From Pyropia yezoensis (taxonomy: Eukaryota > Rhodophyta > Bangiophyceae > Bangiales > Bangiaceae): 64,000 bases of DNA. Positions 17,361-27,851 of this stretch are shown here, piece by piece (positions within the stretch are counted from its first letter, which is position 1; every line of letters begins with the position of its first letter). The DNA lies in NCBI GenBank assembly GCA_009829735.1, contig CM020619.1, positions 8,546,375 through 8,610,374 on the forward strand, given 5' to 3'. A program made the translations under genes and the position numbers. Under the pieces are notes generated by a model. It searched no databases, had not been told where the DNA came from, and worked only from the letters and a program-made list of their open reading frames with translations.

Positions 17361-18284
17361 TTTTTCGCAAGGACATCACTGCCGGGACGGCGGACGCGTA
17401 CGGGCGCCGTTGGGCGGCATTTAAGACGTTTTGTGACGACAACGGTTGGAACGCCCTTCCCGCCACCCCTGGCGCCGTGGCCTGCTACTTTGGCACGCTT
17501 GCCGAACGCAACCTGGAGCCGAGCACTATCCAAGGCTACTTGACACCCGTGAACTCGCGGCACGCGGCCGCCGGGCTCCCCAAGCCGGCCACGGGCCCTC
17601 TTCTCGCCCGACTTCGCAAGGGCTATGCCCGCATGCAGGCGGAGCACGCCAACGCCCTCCCCTCTGCCCGCGGACCGCTCCCTTCTCCTGTGATGTGGCA
17701 GATCGTGCTGCTCGCGTTACGCACCGTGGAAGCCGAGTGGCGCCGCCGCTTCACCGCCATCGCCATGGCGTTTGTTGTCGAACGTCGGACGTCGGAGGTG
17801 CTGGAGCTCCAGCGACAAGACCTCCACCTGCGAGCGGACGGCGGCTTCGACCTGCAGGTGTGCCGCTTCAAGAACGGTGAAGCGAGAGCCGACCCACGAC
17901 GGTTGGCGTACGTCATCCCACCCTCCCGCCGCAATGGGCCTGATCTCCCGCTCATCCTCCTTCGCCGCATGATTCTGGAGCTGGACGCGGCCAAGGCCCC
18001 CCCCGACCGCCTCGTCTTCTCCACCCCAACCCCTGACCGGCCACCTACCTGCAACGACCTGACGGCGTGGCTGGGCGTGGCACTCAACCGCCTCTCCGTC
18101 TCCCCGCCGCCGGCCGTCGTGTGGACCAGCTACTCGTGCCGCTCGGGGGGGGCCACGGCCATGGACGTTGCCGGGCTCGACAAGGTGGCGATTGCCCAGA
18201 TGTTGGGGCACGCCCGGAACGACCCAAGCACGGCAAACGCCCACTACGTGGACGCGCTGGCGCCGCCGGTCATCTCCATCTCAT
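17300..18284 (+). CDS. tyrosine recombinase of the DIRS-type element
   Basis: The N-terminal part carries an SAM-like DNA-binding block (SAGTADAYGRRWAAF-type) of the phage-integrase fold. The catalytic part has VERRTSEVLELQ with the first Arg, YSCRSGGATAM at the box II position, where DIRS recombinases usually have HxxR, LGHA, and a final Tyr in NAHYVDAL. This enzyme would join the circular cDNA to the target in place of an integrase. It ends just before repeat B1. The exact start is unclear because the frame is open far upstream. Confidence 0.8.
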
Positions 18285-18315
18285 GGCAGACGCGACCCTT
18301 GTGTGCCCGGAGTAA
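18285..18315 (+). repeat. split direct repeat B1
   Basis: This 31-base block, from GGCAGACGCG to CCCGGAGTAA, is identical to 18676-18706. It abuts A2 directly, as the split-repeat model requires. Confidence 0.88.
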
Positions 18316-18489
18316 TGTGTCTGGCTGTGTTGTTGTAGGGGTTACGTCTGGGCAGCCGGGGGAGATTGACTGCGACGGCCCGACCGAGCGTCTCGGCGGG
18401 CCCAATCTGACCGCCGGCGGGGTATACGTTCCCAGCCGGCGGGCGAGGGGTGCGCCGGCGGACGGCCAGCACGTTCCTTCACCCTCGCG
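18316..18489 (+). repeat. split direct repeat A2
   Basis: This 174-base block matches A1 at 13387-13560 and follows B1 with no spacer. Confidence 0.88.
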
Positions 18490-18675
18490 CCCTCCCACGG
18501 GCCCGGCTTGCAGCCCCGCATCCGTGCACTCAAGCGCGATGCACATTTTTTCACCCTCAGGCGGCGGGGACTCACCTTCCCCGTCGCCCCCGACCAGCAG
18601 GGGCTACGACTTGCCGCGCCCACTATGGCCGGGAGGTCCAGCCTCTGACTCCCTGGTCAATAAACTGAATCAAAC

Positions 18676-18706
18676 GGCAGACGCGACCCTTGTGTGCCCG
18701 GAGTAA
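18676..18706 (+). repeat. split direct repeat B2
   Basis: It is identical to B1 and marks the right end of the element. Confidence 0.88.
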
Positions 18707-19197
18707 CGGGAAAGTACGATCGGCATACCAAGCAAGTCGATCGCCCACGTGAAGGCGGACGAGCGGCACCCCGCGTTCTGCACTGGACAGCTGCCCGTGA
18801 GAGGCGAGGGAAGTGGTGTCGCAGTGGGTGGGAGTGAGGGGTAGTGACCCGTACATAGTTGGGGGGACCAGCTGTGGTTGGTACCACACCGGGTCGGTAG
18901 GAAGATACACCACCTTTATTCCCACATGATAGCTTCCTCTGCTTGGTCTGTACCTCCTCGAGTGCTGGGTGTCTCCCTGTCGCTGTGTACCTCCTGGGCG
19001 CGCTGCCCTGGGTGTCGTGTTTCGCGCTGGCTCGGGGCCTGTGCGGGTGTTGTGTGTAGCAGGTTGCGCTTCGTCTGCTGGTCCCGTACTCCCTGGGTGT
19101 GTCGGTCCCATCAGGGCGACCCTGTTTCTTGCTCGGGCACGACTGTTGTCATTGTCGTGCTGATTCGCTGTGTCTCCTCTTACCGCACTGATCAAGA
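18707..19197. other. region between the DIRS-type and Copia elements
   Basis: No gene is recognised. It may include the leader or a decayed LTR of the Copia element, but I found no matching repeat at that element's other end. Confidence 0.4.
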
Positions 19198-19401
19198 TGA
19201 ATTTCTCTGATTTCCCCCCACTGCCCAGCCGTGTGGGCGCCGTCCTTTGCTCTGCTGATACGCCCGCTGCGGTTGGCGTTGGTGAGGTGGAGGTGCTTCT
19301 TGACGGTGTGGGTGATGCTGAGCGCCCCCCTGTGGGGGGGCAGCTGATGACTGCAGGCAACGCCCTGCAGATAACAGCATTGGCTGCCAGCGCGACCTCA
19401 C

Positions 19402-21160
19402 GTGACGACCCGGCCCCGTCCGCCGGCGATCGACGATGGTGATGCCAGAGCGATTGTCCCCCACCCCTCGATGTCGTCCTGCCGACTCTTTGTGTCTGTT
19501 GAGCAGTCTCGACTTGCCGTGAGCATGGCCTGGATGACGGCGTGGGATCACGCTGAGGACGACCAAGGGGCCATTGTTGGCCGCGTGGCTCGCCGGGCAT
19601 CGCTCGATGCGACCCTCAGAGAGCGCTGGTACGCCAAGGCATTTGCGGCGGACGCCGCAGTGCGCTCTGCTGACTCTATAATGCAGGCCCGCGTGATGAT
19701 CACGCGCGATCAGATGCGCCGACTCTCAGTCTCCGCATCGCCCACGGCGGCACGGGAGCCTCCCCGCACGGCCAACAACTTGGCCACCGAGTCAACCGCT
19801 GCGGATGGTCTTTCGGCCCGCTCCCTCGTAGATGCCTTTCTCCCCGCCCCTCTTGGGGTAGACACGACGCGTCCTGTGGCGAGTCGCGCCGCTGTTGACA
19901 CCGCCGCTGAGCATCTGGCTCCCGCCACGACGGGCAACTGGGACGGCAAGGAACCTAAGCGTGTAGGTGGTGACGACCAGAACTCCTTGGGCGGCCCCTC
20001 ACACACCCGTGGCGGAGATAGCGGGGGCGGTGACAGCACTGGTGGGGGCAGCAGCCTCGACAGCACTGTCGGCGGCGGCAGTGGCGGTGGTGGCTGCGAA
20101 GGCGAGAGCGGAGACGCAAGTGGCGGCGGCGGCGGCGGTGGCGGCAGCGGCGGTGGCGGAGGTGGCGGCGGTGGCGGCGGCGGTGGCGGCGGCGGCGGTG
20201 GCGAAGAGGGCAGCGGCGGCGGCGGCGGCAACGGCGGCGGTGGTGGAGGCGGCGGCGGTGGTGGTGGCAGCAGCAGGTCGAGCGCCACCGAATCGGTGGC
20301 GTCTAGTATAAGTGGTGCCGACAACTCCTTCGCACCTGGCCGTTCCGCCGCCGCTGTGGCAAGTTCGCCCAATACGGCGCTCTATTTAGCTGTAGTCCTG
20401 TCCACCTTCTCGGGCTCTGCCTTCACGCAGGCTCCCGCTTGGTCAGGAACGACGGGCTTTACGGCGTGGCGCCGCAAGGTCCGGACGTGGCTATGCGTCA
20501 CGTCAGTTCCCCCCAACTAACAAGGGGCTGCTCTTCTCATGGCACTCACAGGCCATACAGAGCGCGAAGGGTATAACACCTCGTCATCTGTGTTGCACTC
20601 GCTGGACGGGGCCGAGTGCCTGCTGGCACACCTTCACTCGCGCTTTGGGGGATCACGCCTGAACGAGAAGCACAGTGCAATGAAGGAGCTTCACTTCAGT
20701 CAGCGTGGACATTGCTCCATGGAGTAGTACCTGACGCGGTTCGACTCGGCCGTCCACGCATGTGACCGCGCGGAGGTAGGTGTCCCTCAGGAGCCTCTTG
20801 CGCACCAGGTGCTGCAGCAGGCCATCATGACGCACGACCAGGCCACCGTCTTCATGGCAACTGTTGAGTCGGACGCACTGACGCGAGGTGTCGTCACCTA
20901 CCGCGAGATGCAGGCAGCACAGACGCTACTCCACGGCCAGCGCGCCAAAGCCTGGGCTGGAACCGGCTCTGTAGCTTCGGTCACACTAACGGTCGCTGAG
21001 CACTGCACTCTTGTGGCAGCAGCAAGCCGGGCGCCGCCTGGTTCTTCTTCAATGCATCCAGGTGAATCATCCAAGGCCAAATGCTGGCACTGCAAAGATA
21101 CCGGGCACTTGCCGCGAGCCTGTCCCGCCCGGGTGCGTCAGGCCCAGGGCGGGGAGGTGT
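19402..21160 (+). pseudogene. gag remains of the Copia element
   Basis: A Gly-rich low-complexity stretch (20.0-20.3 kb) is followed by a WSGTTGFTAWRRKVRTWL block of Copia gag type. A CX2CX4HX4C zinc knuckle (CWHCKDTGHLPRAC) lies at about 21082-21125. The gene is broken. Confidence 0.65.
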
Positions 21161-22026
21161 GAGGAACCACCCACACTTGGGCAGCCCTCAAAGTACTCGT
21201 GATGGTTTCAGCGACCCGTGCCGGCCAATTGGGTGACAGGGTGCGGGGAAGAGGGTTGAGGTAGTGACGCTGGTGGGTCTGGGTAAGAGGACGGCGCGAC
21301 GTCGGTGGTGATCGAGGAGGGCTCAAAGGGTTACGGTCCTCCTTGGTCTGTGTATGTGGTTGCCCGTACCGTCTCGCCCGGTGGCACCGACACCCACGCA
21401 CCATATACTCGCGTCGGGGCACCCGAGGAGCCCCAAAGCATGCGTGTCTCCGTCGCGCCGCCGGTAGGCACAAAACGGCCCAGAAACAAAGCATGGCTCT
21501 CAAAACAAGGCATGGGTGGGCGTGCGCACTAAAGGATTGCAGCCCCAGTTTGCCCCAAGCGAAGGGGTCCGGCGTGCGGCGCCTAGTGCGCCGCCCCAGC
21601 TGGCCCCAGACGCCAGTCGGTTCGAAGGTCGGAGAGCCGTGTAAGCACGGTTCGATCGAGTCGACCGAATCGGCCATCCGGCTAGCCAGTCACATCGCAG
21701 CAATGCTGCAGCGAGGACATTCTAACGGACTTGCCATCTGTGCCAGATGTGGCTCGTCGTGGGTGCTGACGGTGGCGCCTTTCGACAGGCCATGATAGGC
21801 TGTCGATGGCTGCTGTCGTGCGGCCGGTAGACACCGTGAGACAGCGGCTGACTCATCTTGAGTCTGGAAGGTACACCGCGTCATGCCCCACAACACAAGG
21901 AGTTGATCCATGTTGCCAGGAGTTGGTTGAGCAGGATCTGTAAGGAGAGGTCCCAGATATTATCTCTTAGGTATTACGCATAGTACTAGGGGGGAGATCC
22001 TTACAGTCAGGCCCAGGGCGGGGAGG
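21137..22026. mobile_element. 848-bp insert flanked by a 21-bp direct repeat
   Basis: The sequence GTCAGGCCCAGGGCGGGGAGG occurs at 21137-21157 and again at 22006-22026, enclosing 848 bases with no coding resemblance. The insert begins TGTGAGGA and ends TCCTTACA, a near-inverted pair. A second TGTAAGGA at 21939 pairs perfectly with the end. A 21-bp target duplication is far longer than LTR or most DNA transposons make. A SINE-like or otherwise unusual element is possible. Confidence 0.6.
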
Positions 22027-23159
22027 GCACCGCGGATGCACTCAACGAGGAGCGGGCCCTTATCACGTCCTGCCAAGTGCGCAGTGCCCTGGTCTGCGTC
22101 TTCTTCTGCCTGACCGGACAAGCCATCCCTGACCCCGGGGCAACCGCTACGGTGGCTTGTCAGCACTGGGTACATGCATACACGGCCGCGCTCATGCCGC
22201 AAGAGAACGCTGCCCTACGCACTGAGCAGGTAGACGTTAAATTTCCGTTGTAGAGACGGCGTTGGCCACAGCTGCAGGGAGCTCGCGGTCCTCCCGACAT
22301 CTATCGGCGGGAGCGGGTACCAGCTGCGTGTGCATGTCGCGCCCGTTGACCTTCCTCTCCTTCTGAGTCTCGACTCCCTGTGGCGCGCCCGAGCTGTGCT
22401 GGACCTTGAGGAAAGCACCCTCTTTCTCAAGGACAGCGGCCTGACGGTACCCTTTGCGGTCAACAAGGCGGGCCACATTACGCTGGTCGTGCTGCCCCAT
22501 GCCGCCCCGCGACCGTCTGCGGCAATCTCTGCGCTGGTTGCTGGTGTAGAGTTGTCCTCTGGGAGCTCTTCGACCACACCGTCGCCCGCAACTGCCCCTG
22601 GTCACGTAGATATTTCAGGCCTGGCTACTCGCTTGCACCGCACGTACGGGCGTGCTGGGGCGGCCAGACATTCGCATATGCTGCACACGGCTGTCTGCTC
22701 GGATGCCAAGCTCCACGCGGCCCTTGAGGCCGCCGTCACCAGTTGCCGAGCGTGTGAACTGGCACAGCCCGCTCCCCATCACCCTGTCGTCGCTCTGCCT
22801 CGGTCGTCCCGCGTCAATGAGACGGTAGCAATGGACCTGGCTGGCATTCGCGGGCTTGGTGCACTTGCGCACTTCATCGACCTTCGGACGCGACTGCCTC
22901 GGTGCGTGGCAATTCACAACATGCTGACCCCAACTGTCGTACATCAGTTCCTTAACACGTGGATATGCGTCTACGGGGCTCCACGTGTTTCGCTGGCGAT
23001 GGTGGAGGGGAGCTCCAGAGCGACCTCTTTCGGCTCTTGGCCGAGCGGTTCAACATCGCCGTGACAGTGACCGCTGCGCAGGCCGCCTGGAGCAACGGGG
23101 TCTGTGAAGGACAAAACTCCGTGATCAAGCACATAGCGGAGACCCTGCGACGGTGTAGC

Positions 23160-23824
23160 TTTATGGCCCCACGGACCCCGCAACCTCACACGCACGAGAA
23201 GCCACAGGCAGGCCAGGAAGGGACAGGTAAGAGCCCTTGCGTGGTCCACTCGCCCGCCCCGTCAGAGGCAGAGGTGTCAAGGACAAAAGCCCGAGGGAGC
23301 AAGAACCCTAAGCACTGTTTGTTTTAGAAGATGGCCCCGGGGAGATCCCGGAGCTACCCTCAAGAACCTTCCCCCCCTGGACCCTCCAGGGGCCCTCAGC
23401 GAGGCCCCCAGAGGGCACCCCCAGCGGGCCAAGTGCCAGCAATGCACCGACCGCTCACCGGGCCAACGCCTGCGCAATCCCTACACCGGGTTTGCACTAG
23501 GGCACCGGGGGTCACCAATCAACCCCCGGTCGCCTAAAACAAGCGAAAAGCAAGCAAAAATCCCCCTACAAACAAATGTCAATTCCCGAAAAAAACCCAG
23601 TGGGAAAAAGGGGAGAGACACGAAAACACGCAATGAAAACAAATACGAAAATCAAGCAAATGGCCAAGGGGGTCAGCACGCCCACAACTCGGGCAAGGCC
23701 TCCACTCGGGGGGCCAATCGGGGTCCCGGGTGTGTCACCACATCCCCGGGCCACCTGGCCACGTGTCCCCGGCCGGCGCAGGGCTCCACGTAGCGCAGCC
23801 CGCCGGGATCCAAGTCATCTACTC
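23160..23824. other. left part of an insert in the Copia integrase region
   Basis: It is AT-richer than its surroundings around 23.57-23.67 kb and unrelated to Copia coding sequence. It belongs with the LTR that follows at 23825. No polypurine tract adjoins that LTR, so its relation to this stretch is unclear. Confidence 0.4.
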
Positions 23825-24292
23825 TGTGGCAGAACTGGCCCAACGCAGGGGGGCAGGGCGCGCCATACTGGTGCGGTAGACAACTGGTCTGACCCGCTTC
23901 TCCCTTTCCATCTGATCCCAAATTTCTTGAAGTCAGGGATACTTTGCTTGATATTATATCCAACATGGATTCCAGGGTTTTCTGCATTATATCGTCTTGA
24001 ATTCTCGTGTGGCCCGGTGGCAGGTGCTGGGGTGGGAGATTCTGAGCGGCGAGATTCTGAGTGGACCCTGGAGGGATAAGGGGAGGGACAGCGGGGCTTG
24101 GCCTCGCTTCCCCGTCCCGACCAAGAAATTGTTGGCCCACACACAATCATCTTGATTACTGGTGGGGGGACTGCCCCACAACAGCGATCGCGTGTGTGCG
24201 ACTTGCACTTCTTTCGGTTCCCCCGACACGGGAGGCAGCCCTCGGGCACCGCCCCAATTTGGGTGCTGCGTGCGCGAGGGGTTTTTGCCACA
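23825..24292 (+). repeat. 468-bp LTR related to the LTRs of Gypsy element B
   Basis: It begins TGTGGCAGA and ends GTTTTTGCCACA. Read on the minus strand it aligns along its whole length with the LTRs at 32744 and 41665, at roughly 80% identity by eye. It is the same length to within a base. No primer-binding site follows it and no clear target duplication flanks it, so it is a solo LTR or a fragment. Confidence 0.7.
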
Positions 24293-25590
24293 TCCCCGAG
24301 GGCTCGCCTCACCCGAAGAGGCCAGAACGCCACAGATCGGAGCACCCGGACGTCATTTTCCAGGACCTGTTGTCACACGCAGCTTTCGCTAAGAACAGTC
24401 TGTCTTTGCACGAGGCGGCCACCCCGTTCCAGCTCGTCACCGGCAGTCTTCCTCGTCTGCCTTCTGTTCTTTTTGACGCCCTCCCGGCTATGCACACCCT
24501 CGGTGCGCGCGACGACGAGCACCTGCTGTGCACCTGGCGCTTGCTGGCCTCCTCTCACGCAGCTTTCTCCGGGGCAGAGGCAGACCAGTCGCTGCGTCAG
24601 CCTCTCAACCGCCCACCTGGCCGCAACTGCAACGTGGCGTGGGTCTTGGGGGCGCAGATAGACTACTGGGTTGATGATCAAAACCTGGACCGGCGAAGCT
24701 GGCACGGGCCCGCTAAGGTGGCTGGTCAGGCGGGCAAGCAGGTTCGACTGCGCCACGGCGCTGCCTTGATGACTCCGCACACGGTGTGCGTACGTCGCAG
24801 TGGGGATCTGACCGATGGAGGTCAAAACCCGGCGCCCACTTCCTGCGCACCTTCCCCGGCAGCCGTGGAGCCTCCGGCGGGTTCCACTCCTGCTTCTTCG
24901 CAAGGAGCGACGGTCCACCGCTCCTCACGAGCGCGCAGCGTGGGCACTTCAGAGATGCTGCAACAGGCGGCCGTCGCGCTGCAGGCCAGCGCTCTTATCT
25001 CCGCAGCTGCCGCATCGCCGACGGCAGCCTGCTCCTCCTCCTACACTGGGCTGGAACCAGACTCTCCCGGATCCACGGCGGTTGGACAGCTTTCGGGCTC
25101 ATCGTTGGCGCACGCTTTGCGCACGAACACTGGAAACCTCGACGCCCAGCTTGAGAAGCTGCACGCCCAGTGGCAGCGCATGTCGGCGCCTGGGACTCTG
25201 GCACATCTTCGAATGAACGGGGTCCTAGATCCCACGGTGCTCACTTTGGCAGACGACGTGGCTACCCGCTGCTCTGTGTGTCGTGTGGCGGGCGCAGAGG
25301 TTCGGTTGTCCACGGCTTTGGCGGTGGACTCGGCCGCGGCTGACAGCAGTAACCCTCACGTGCAATCATCCACGCCGGCACCCGGCGGGGGCACCGACGA
25401 ACACGACGCGCTCCGAAGGTACGCCTCTCTCATCACAAGGCGAGAGCAGCGACGCCGCACGGAGGTAGCGGTTGGAGAGGCTGGGACCCGCTTTGACAAT
25501 GCCATGGACTCAGAGCTGGATGCGTCGGCGGAGCGGGTCGTCTACATCCAGGTTTGTGACTAAGGTCAACGAGTACTCTCCACTCGTTGG

Positions 25591-27050
25591 GTGTACACAA
25601 TCAAGTCCCCGCAAGTACCGGCGGACCCACCGAAACTTAAGGCGAGCCTTTGTGTCCGCGGATTTGAGCGCCCGAATCAAGCGATTGTTGACAAGGCGTC
25701 GTCTACGGTGTCCCGCGCGTCCGTGCGTCTTGTTCTTTCGGCAGCTGTCACGATTGGGTGGGTGTTTCGGACGGTGGACGCTTCCACAGCGCTTCTCCAA
25801 GGCATGCCCATTGACCGCTCCGCCTCTGTGCACGTCCGCCCCGCGACGTATTCGCGCGTTCTTTCGGGGGTCATCTGGCGGCTGAATCAGTGCGCCTACG
25901 GCCTAACAGACGCTCCCCGGATAAAGTACATTCGCTTGGTCGAGCTCTTTGCGGTTGTAGGCGCGACGCGGACGGAAGGGGACCACAGCGTCTTTACGCG
26001 GCACGCCAACGGCATCCTCGTGCTACTTGTCGCAGTCCACGTGGAGGACTTCCTCTTCGAGGGCACGGCCCAGGGCGTAGCCGCGTTTGAACGAGCGCTG
26101 CGCATGACATTCACGGTGGGACCCACGCTCATCGGGTCCTTCACCTTCACCGGATTTCGAGTCATCACTCGCAACGCGGGGACGGCTGCCATGGATGTGA
26201 CCGTCGGCCAGGACGCGTACATTGACTCCATCGAAGACGTCAAAATTGATCCCCACCGTATGCTCGACAACTCGCAGACAGTTGACAGGGTGGAGCTCAC
26301 AGAGAACCGACGCGCGACGAGAGCCCTTCATTGGGCTACATGGAAGACGGTTCCGCATCTCGCGTACGCCGCAGCGCTCCTGCCGCGGCGCTTCAAGGAC
26401 GCTCGCGTGGCGGACCTCGTTCAGGCCAACAAAGTGATTCGCCTGATGCGCAAGGCGCGCGGGATGCTGCTGCTGTTACTCCCTGCTCTTTGCTCTCGCC
26501 ATCTTGTCCTTTTCACGGATTCCACGGCGGTCACGCTCCGCGCGCCCGCATCGCAGGCGGGATTTGCTCCCTTCCTCATGTCTGCAGCGGAGGGATCCGG
26601 TGGCCGGGTGTTGGACGGCTTGGGACGGAGCACCATGGCGAGCTGAGGATCCTATCGCCAGCGGGGTATCACCCACTCTTCCTTCGCGGCCAAGGCCTTT
26701 TCCTTGCTGCACTATATGCGAGCGGCGCTGGTTTTGGCATCCGTCGCAGGTGCGCTGCTGGGTGGCCAGGATCAAGCCCCCCTTCCGGTCCATGTGTTGG
26801 CGGATGCCCTTGTGGTGCACGACGCCTTCTCGTCCCACTGCGAGTCGGGCTCGAAGGAGGTCAGGGCGGTGCTGGAGGCCCTGCGGAATCACTACACAAG
26901 CGGGGCCATGGCAACAATCACCTGGCTGCCCGGGCGCTACCAGCGGGCAGACGGCCTCACCAAGGCAACTGGCGCCAGCAACCCCCGCGCCGCCATGGCG
27001 CCAGGTGAGCTCACCTTGCGCTGCGGCTCTGCAAAGTGGAAGCAGGCGAA
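25591..27050 (+). pseudogene. reverse transcriptase-RNase H remains of the Copia element
   Basis: KASLCVRGFERP, FRTVDASTALLQG, RLNQCAYGL and a degenerate form of the active-site segment mark Copia reverse transcriptase (25.6-26.3 kb). LVLFTDSTAVTL and the VLADALVVHDAF and ITWLPGRYQRADGLTK blocks mark RNase H (26.5-27.0 kb). The region is broken. Confidence 0.75.
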
Positions 27051-27266
27051 CAAGACGCCGCCCCCTCCTCCGCACCCTTCTGCTCGTACTCCCTCATACT
27101 CATCCTGTGCCAGCGTCGGACCGCGCGGGTGAGTTGGTGGGCTGGGTAGCCATGTCGTTCATGGGCCCCGCCATGCTGCCAGTGTTGCTTACCCCGGCCT
27201 CCGCAATGGTCAAGGGCAATATGGAGTGCGGGTGAGTGTGAGTGGGATTGTCCGTGTGTGTCATGT

Positions 27267-27628
27267 TCTAGCAATATGGATGACCGTATTGCGACCCCAA
27301 TATAGGGGGACTACTTTTAAACCTTAACTGTCAGGTTGGGAGTTCGCTTTGGTTACGGTATCTACAAGTAACGTATAAACAGAGGGACTTGCATCTTGGG
27401 GTGGGTGGTACTTAGTGGTGTCTCCGCGGGTTTATAACGAGGGAGCCGGCGGCAAATCCACCGCCGGCCATGGTAAAACAACAAACCCCTCCCATTTGGG
27501 CTCCCATCTTAGTCCGGATCCTCGCGCTCCAAGGACAGCAACCTTGGCCATCGGGCGACTTTGCTGCCGGTCCCCCTTGGTGAGTGTTCCCTGAGAGTGG
27601 ACCAGTGACGGATCCTTATTGTGCTGCA
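27267..27628 (+). repeat. 5' LTR of A1
   Basis: It aligns with the A2 LTR at 48424-48786 from TAGCAATATGG to the GTGCTGCA end. The left boundary is accurate to a few bases. Confidence 0.8.
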
Positions 27629-27629
27629 T

Positions 27630-27647
27630 TGGTGGTACAGCAGGGGA
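27630..27647 (+). promoter_or_regulatory. primer-binding site of A1
   Basis: TGGTGG starts two bases after the LTR end. It differs slightly from the TGGTGGAGCAGCAGGGGA of the other Gypsy elements here. Confidence 0.75.
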
Positions 27648-27851
27648 CGGGTTTCCGTTACCCTAGCGGTGACGCCGCTTCTGGCCCTGGCACACAGATA
27701 AGGAGTTGGCGCTTTTCTTGTATTCGTGGTGTTGCGATCTGTTGACTGTGCTGAGTGTTACGTGGGGCTGAATTGAGTTGTTACGTCCGCCAACCTACTT
27801 CCTCGCTCTCTTCCTTATGGTGACCGTTACGTCGGTTGACTGATTGTAACC

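Larger units (their letters stand above)
13387..18706 (+). mobile_element. DIRS-order tyrosine-recombinase retrotransposon (PAT/Ngaro-like, split direct repeats)
   Basis: This 5.3-kb element has a gag-like frame, a reverse transcriptase-RNase H frame and a tyrosine recombinase frame. Its ends follow the split direct repeat plan A1 - genes - B1 A2 B2, seen in PAT and Ngaro elements. DIRS proper has inverted ends. No LTRs or integrase are present. A1 and A2 are 174 bases each and closely similar, so the copy is fairly recent. The element looks nearly whole, with perhaps one or two breaks. Confidence 0.88.
22620..24800 (+). pseudogene. integrase region of the Copia element, interrupted
   Basis: The left part (to about 23.16 kb) has a pre-integrase CX2C-like block ending SCRACELAQ, then ETVAMDLAGIRGLGAL and YGAPR of the catalytic core. 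The right part (from about 24.34 kb) resembles the Copia segment after the core, with HAAFAKNSLSLHEAATPFQL. Between them sits a 1.2-kb insert. The region is broken. Confidence 0.6.
19198..27131 (+). mobile_element. decayed Copia-type (Pseudoviridae-like) retrotransposon with inserts
   Basis: The gene order is gag, zinc knuckle, integrase, reverse transcriptase, RNase H, with integrase before reverse transcriptase, which defines Copia. No LTR pair is detectable, so the ends are set by coding remains. At least two foreign inserts (about 0.85 and 1.2 kb) split it. It is broken in many places and old. Confidence 0.75.

Noticed and set aside
18707-19197. Copia 5' LTR
   Set aside because: No matching repeat was found near 27.1 kb, so an LTR cannot be supported.
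21634-21653. GAGCCGTG/CACGGTTC hairpin resembling part of a group II intron or tRNA arm
   Set aside because: A single 8-bp stem with no surrounding fold or reverse transcriptase of that type.
23722-23750. 2A-like peptide (GDVVTHPGP) on the minus strand
   Set aside because: It lacks the conserved Glu and Asn of 2A motifs and lies in no supported gene.
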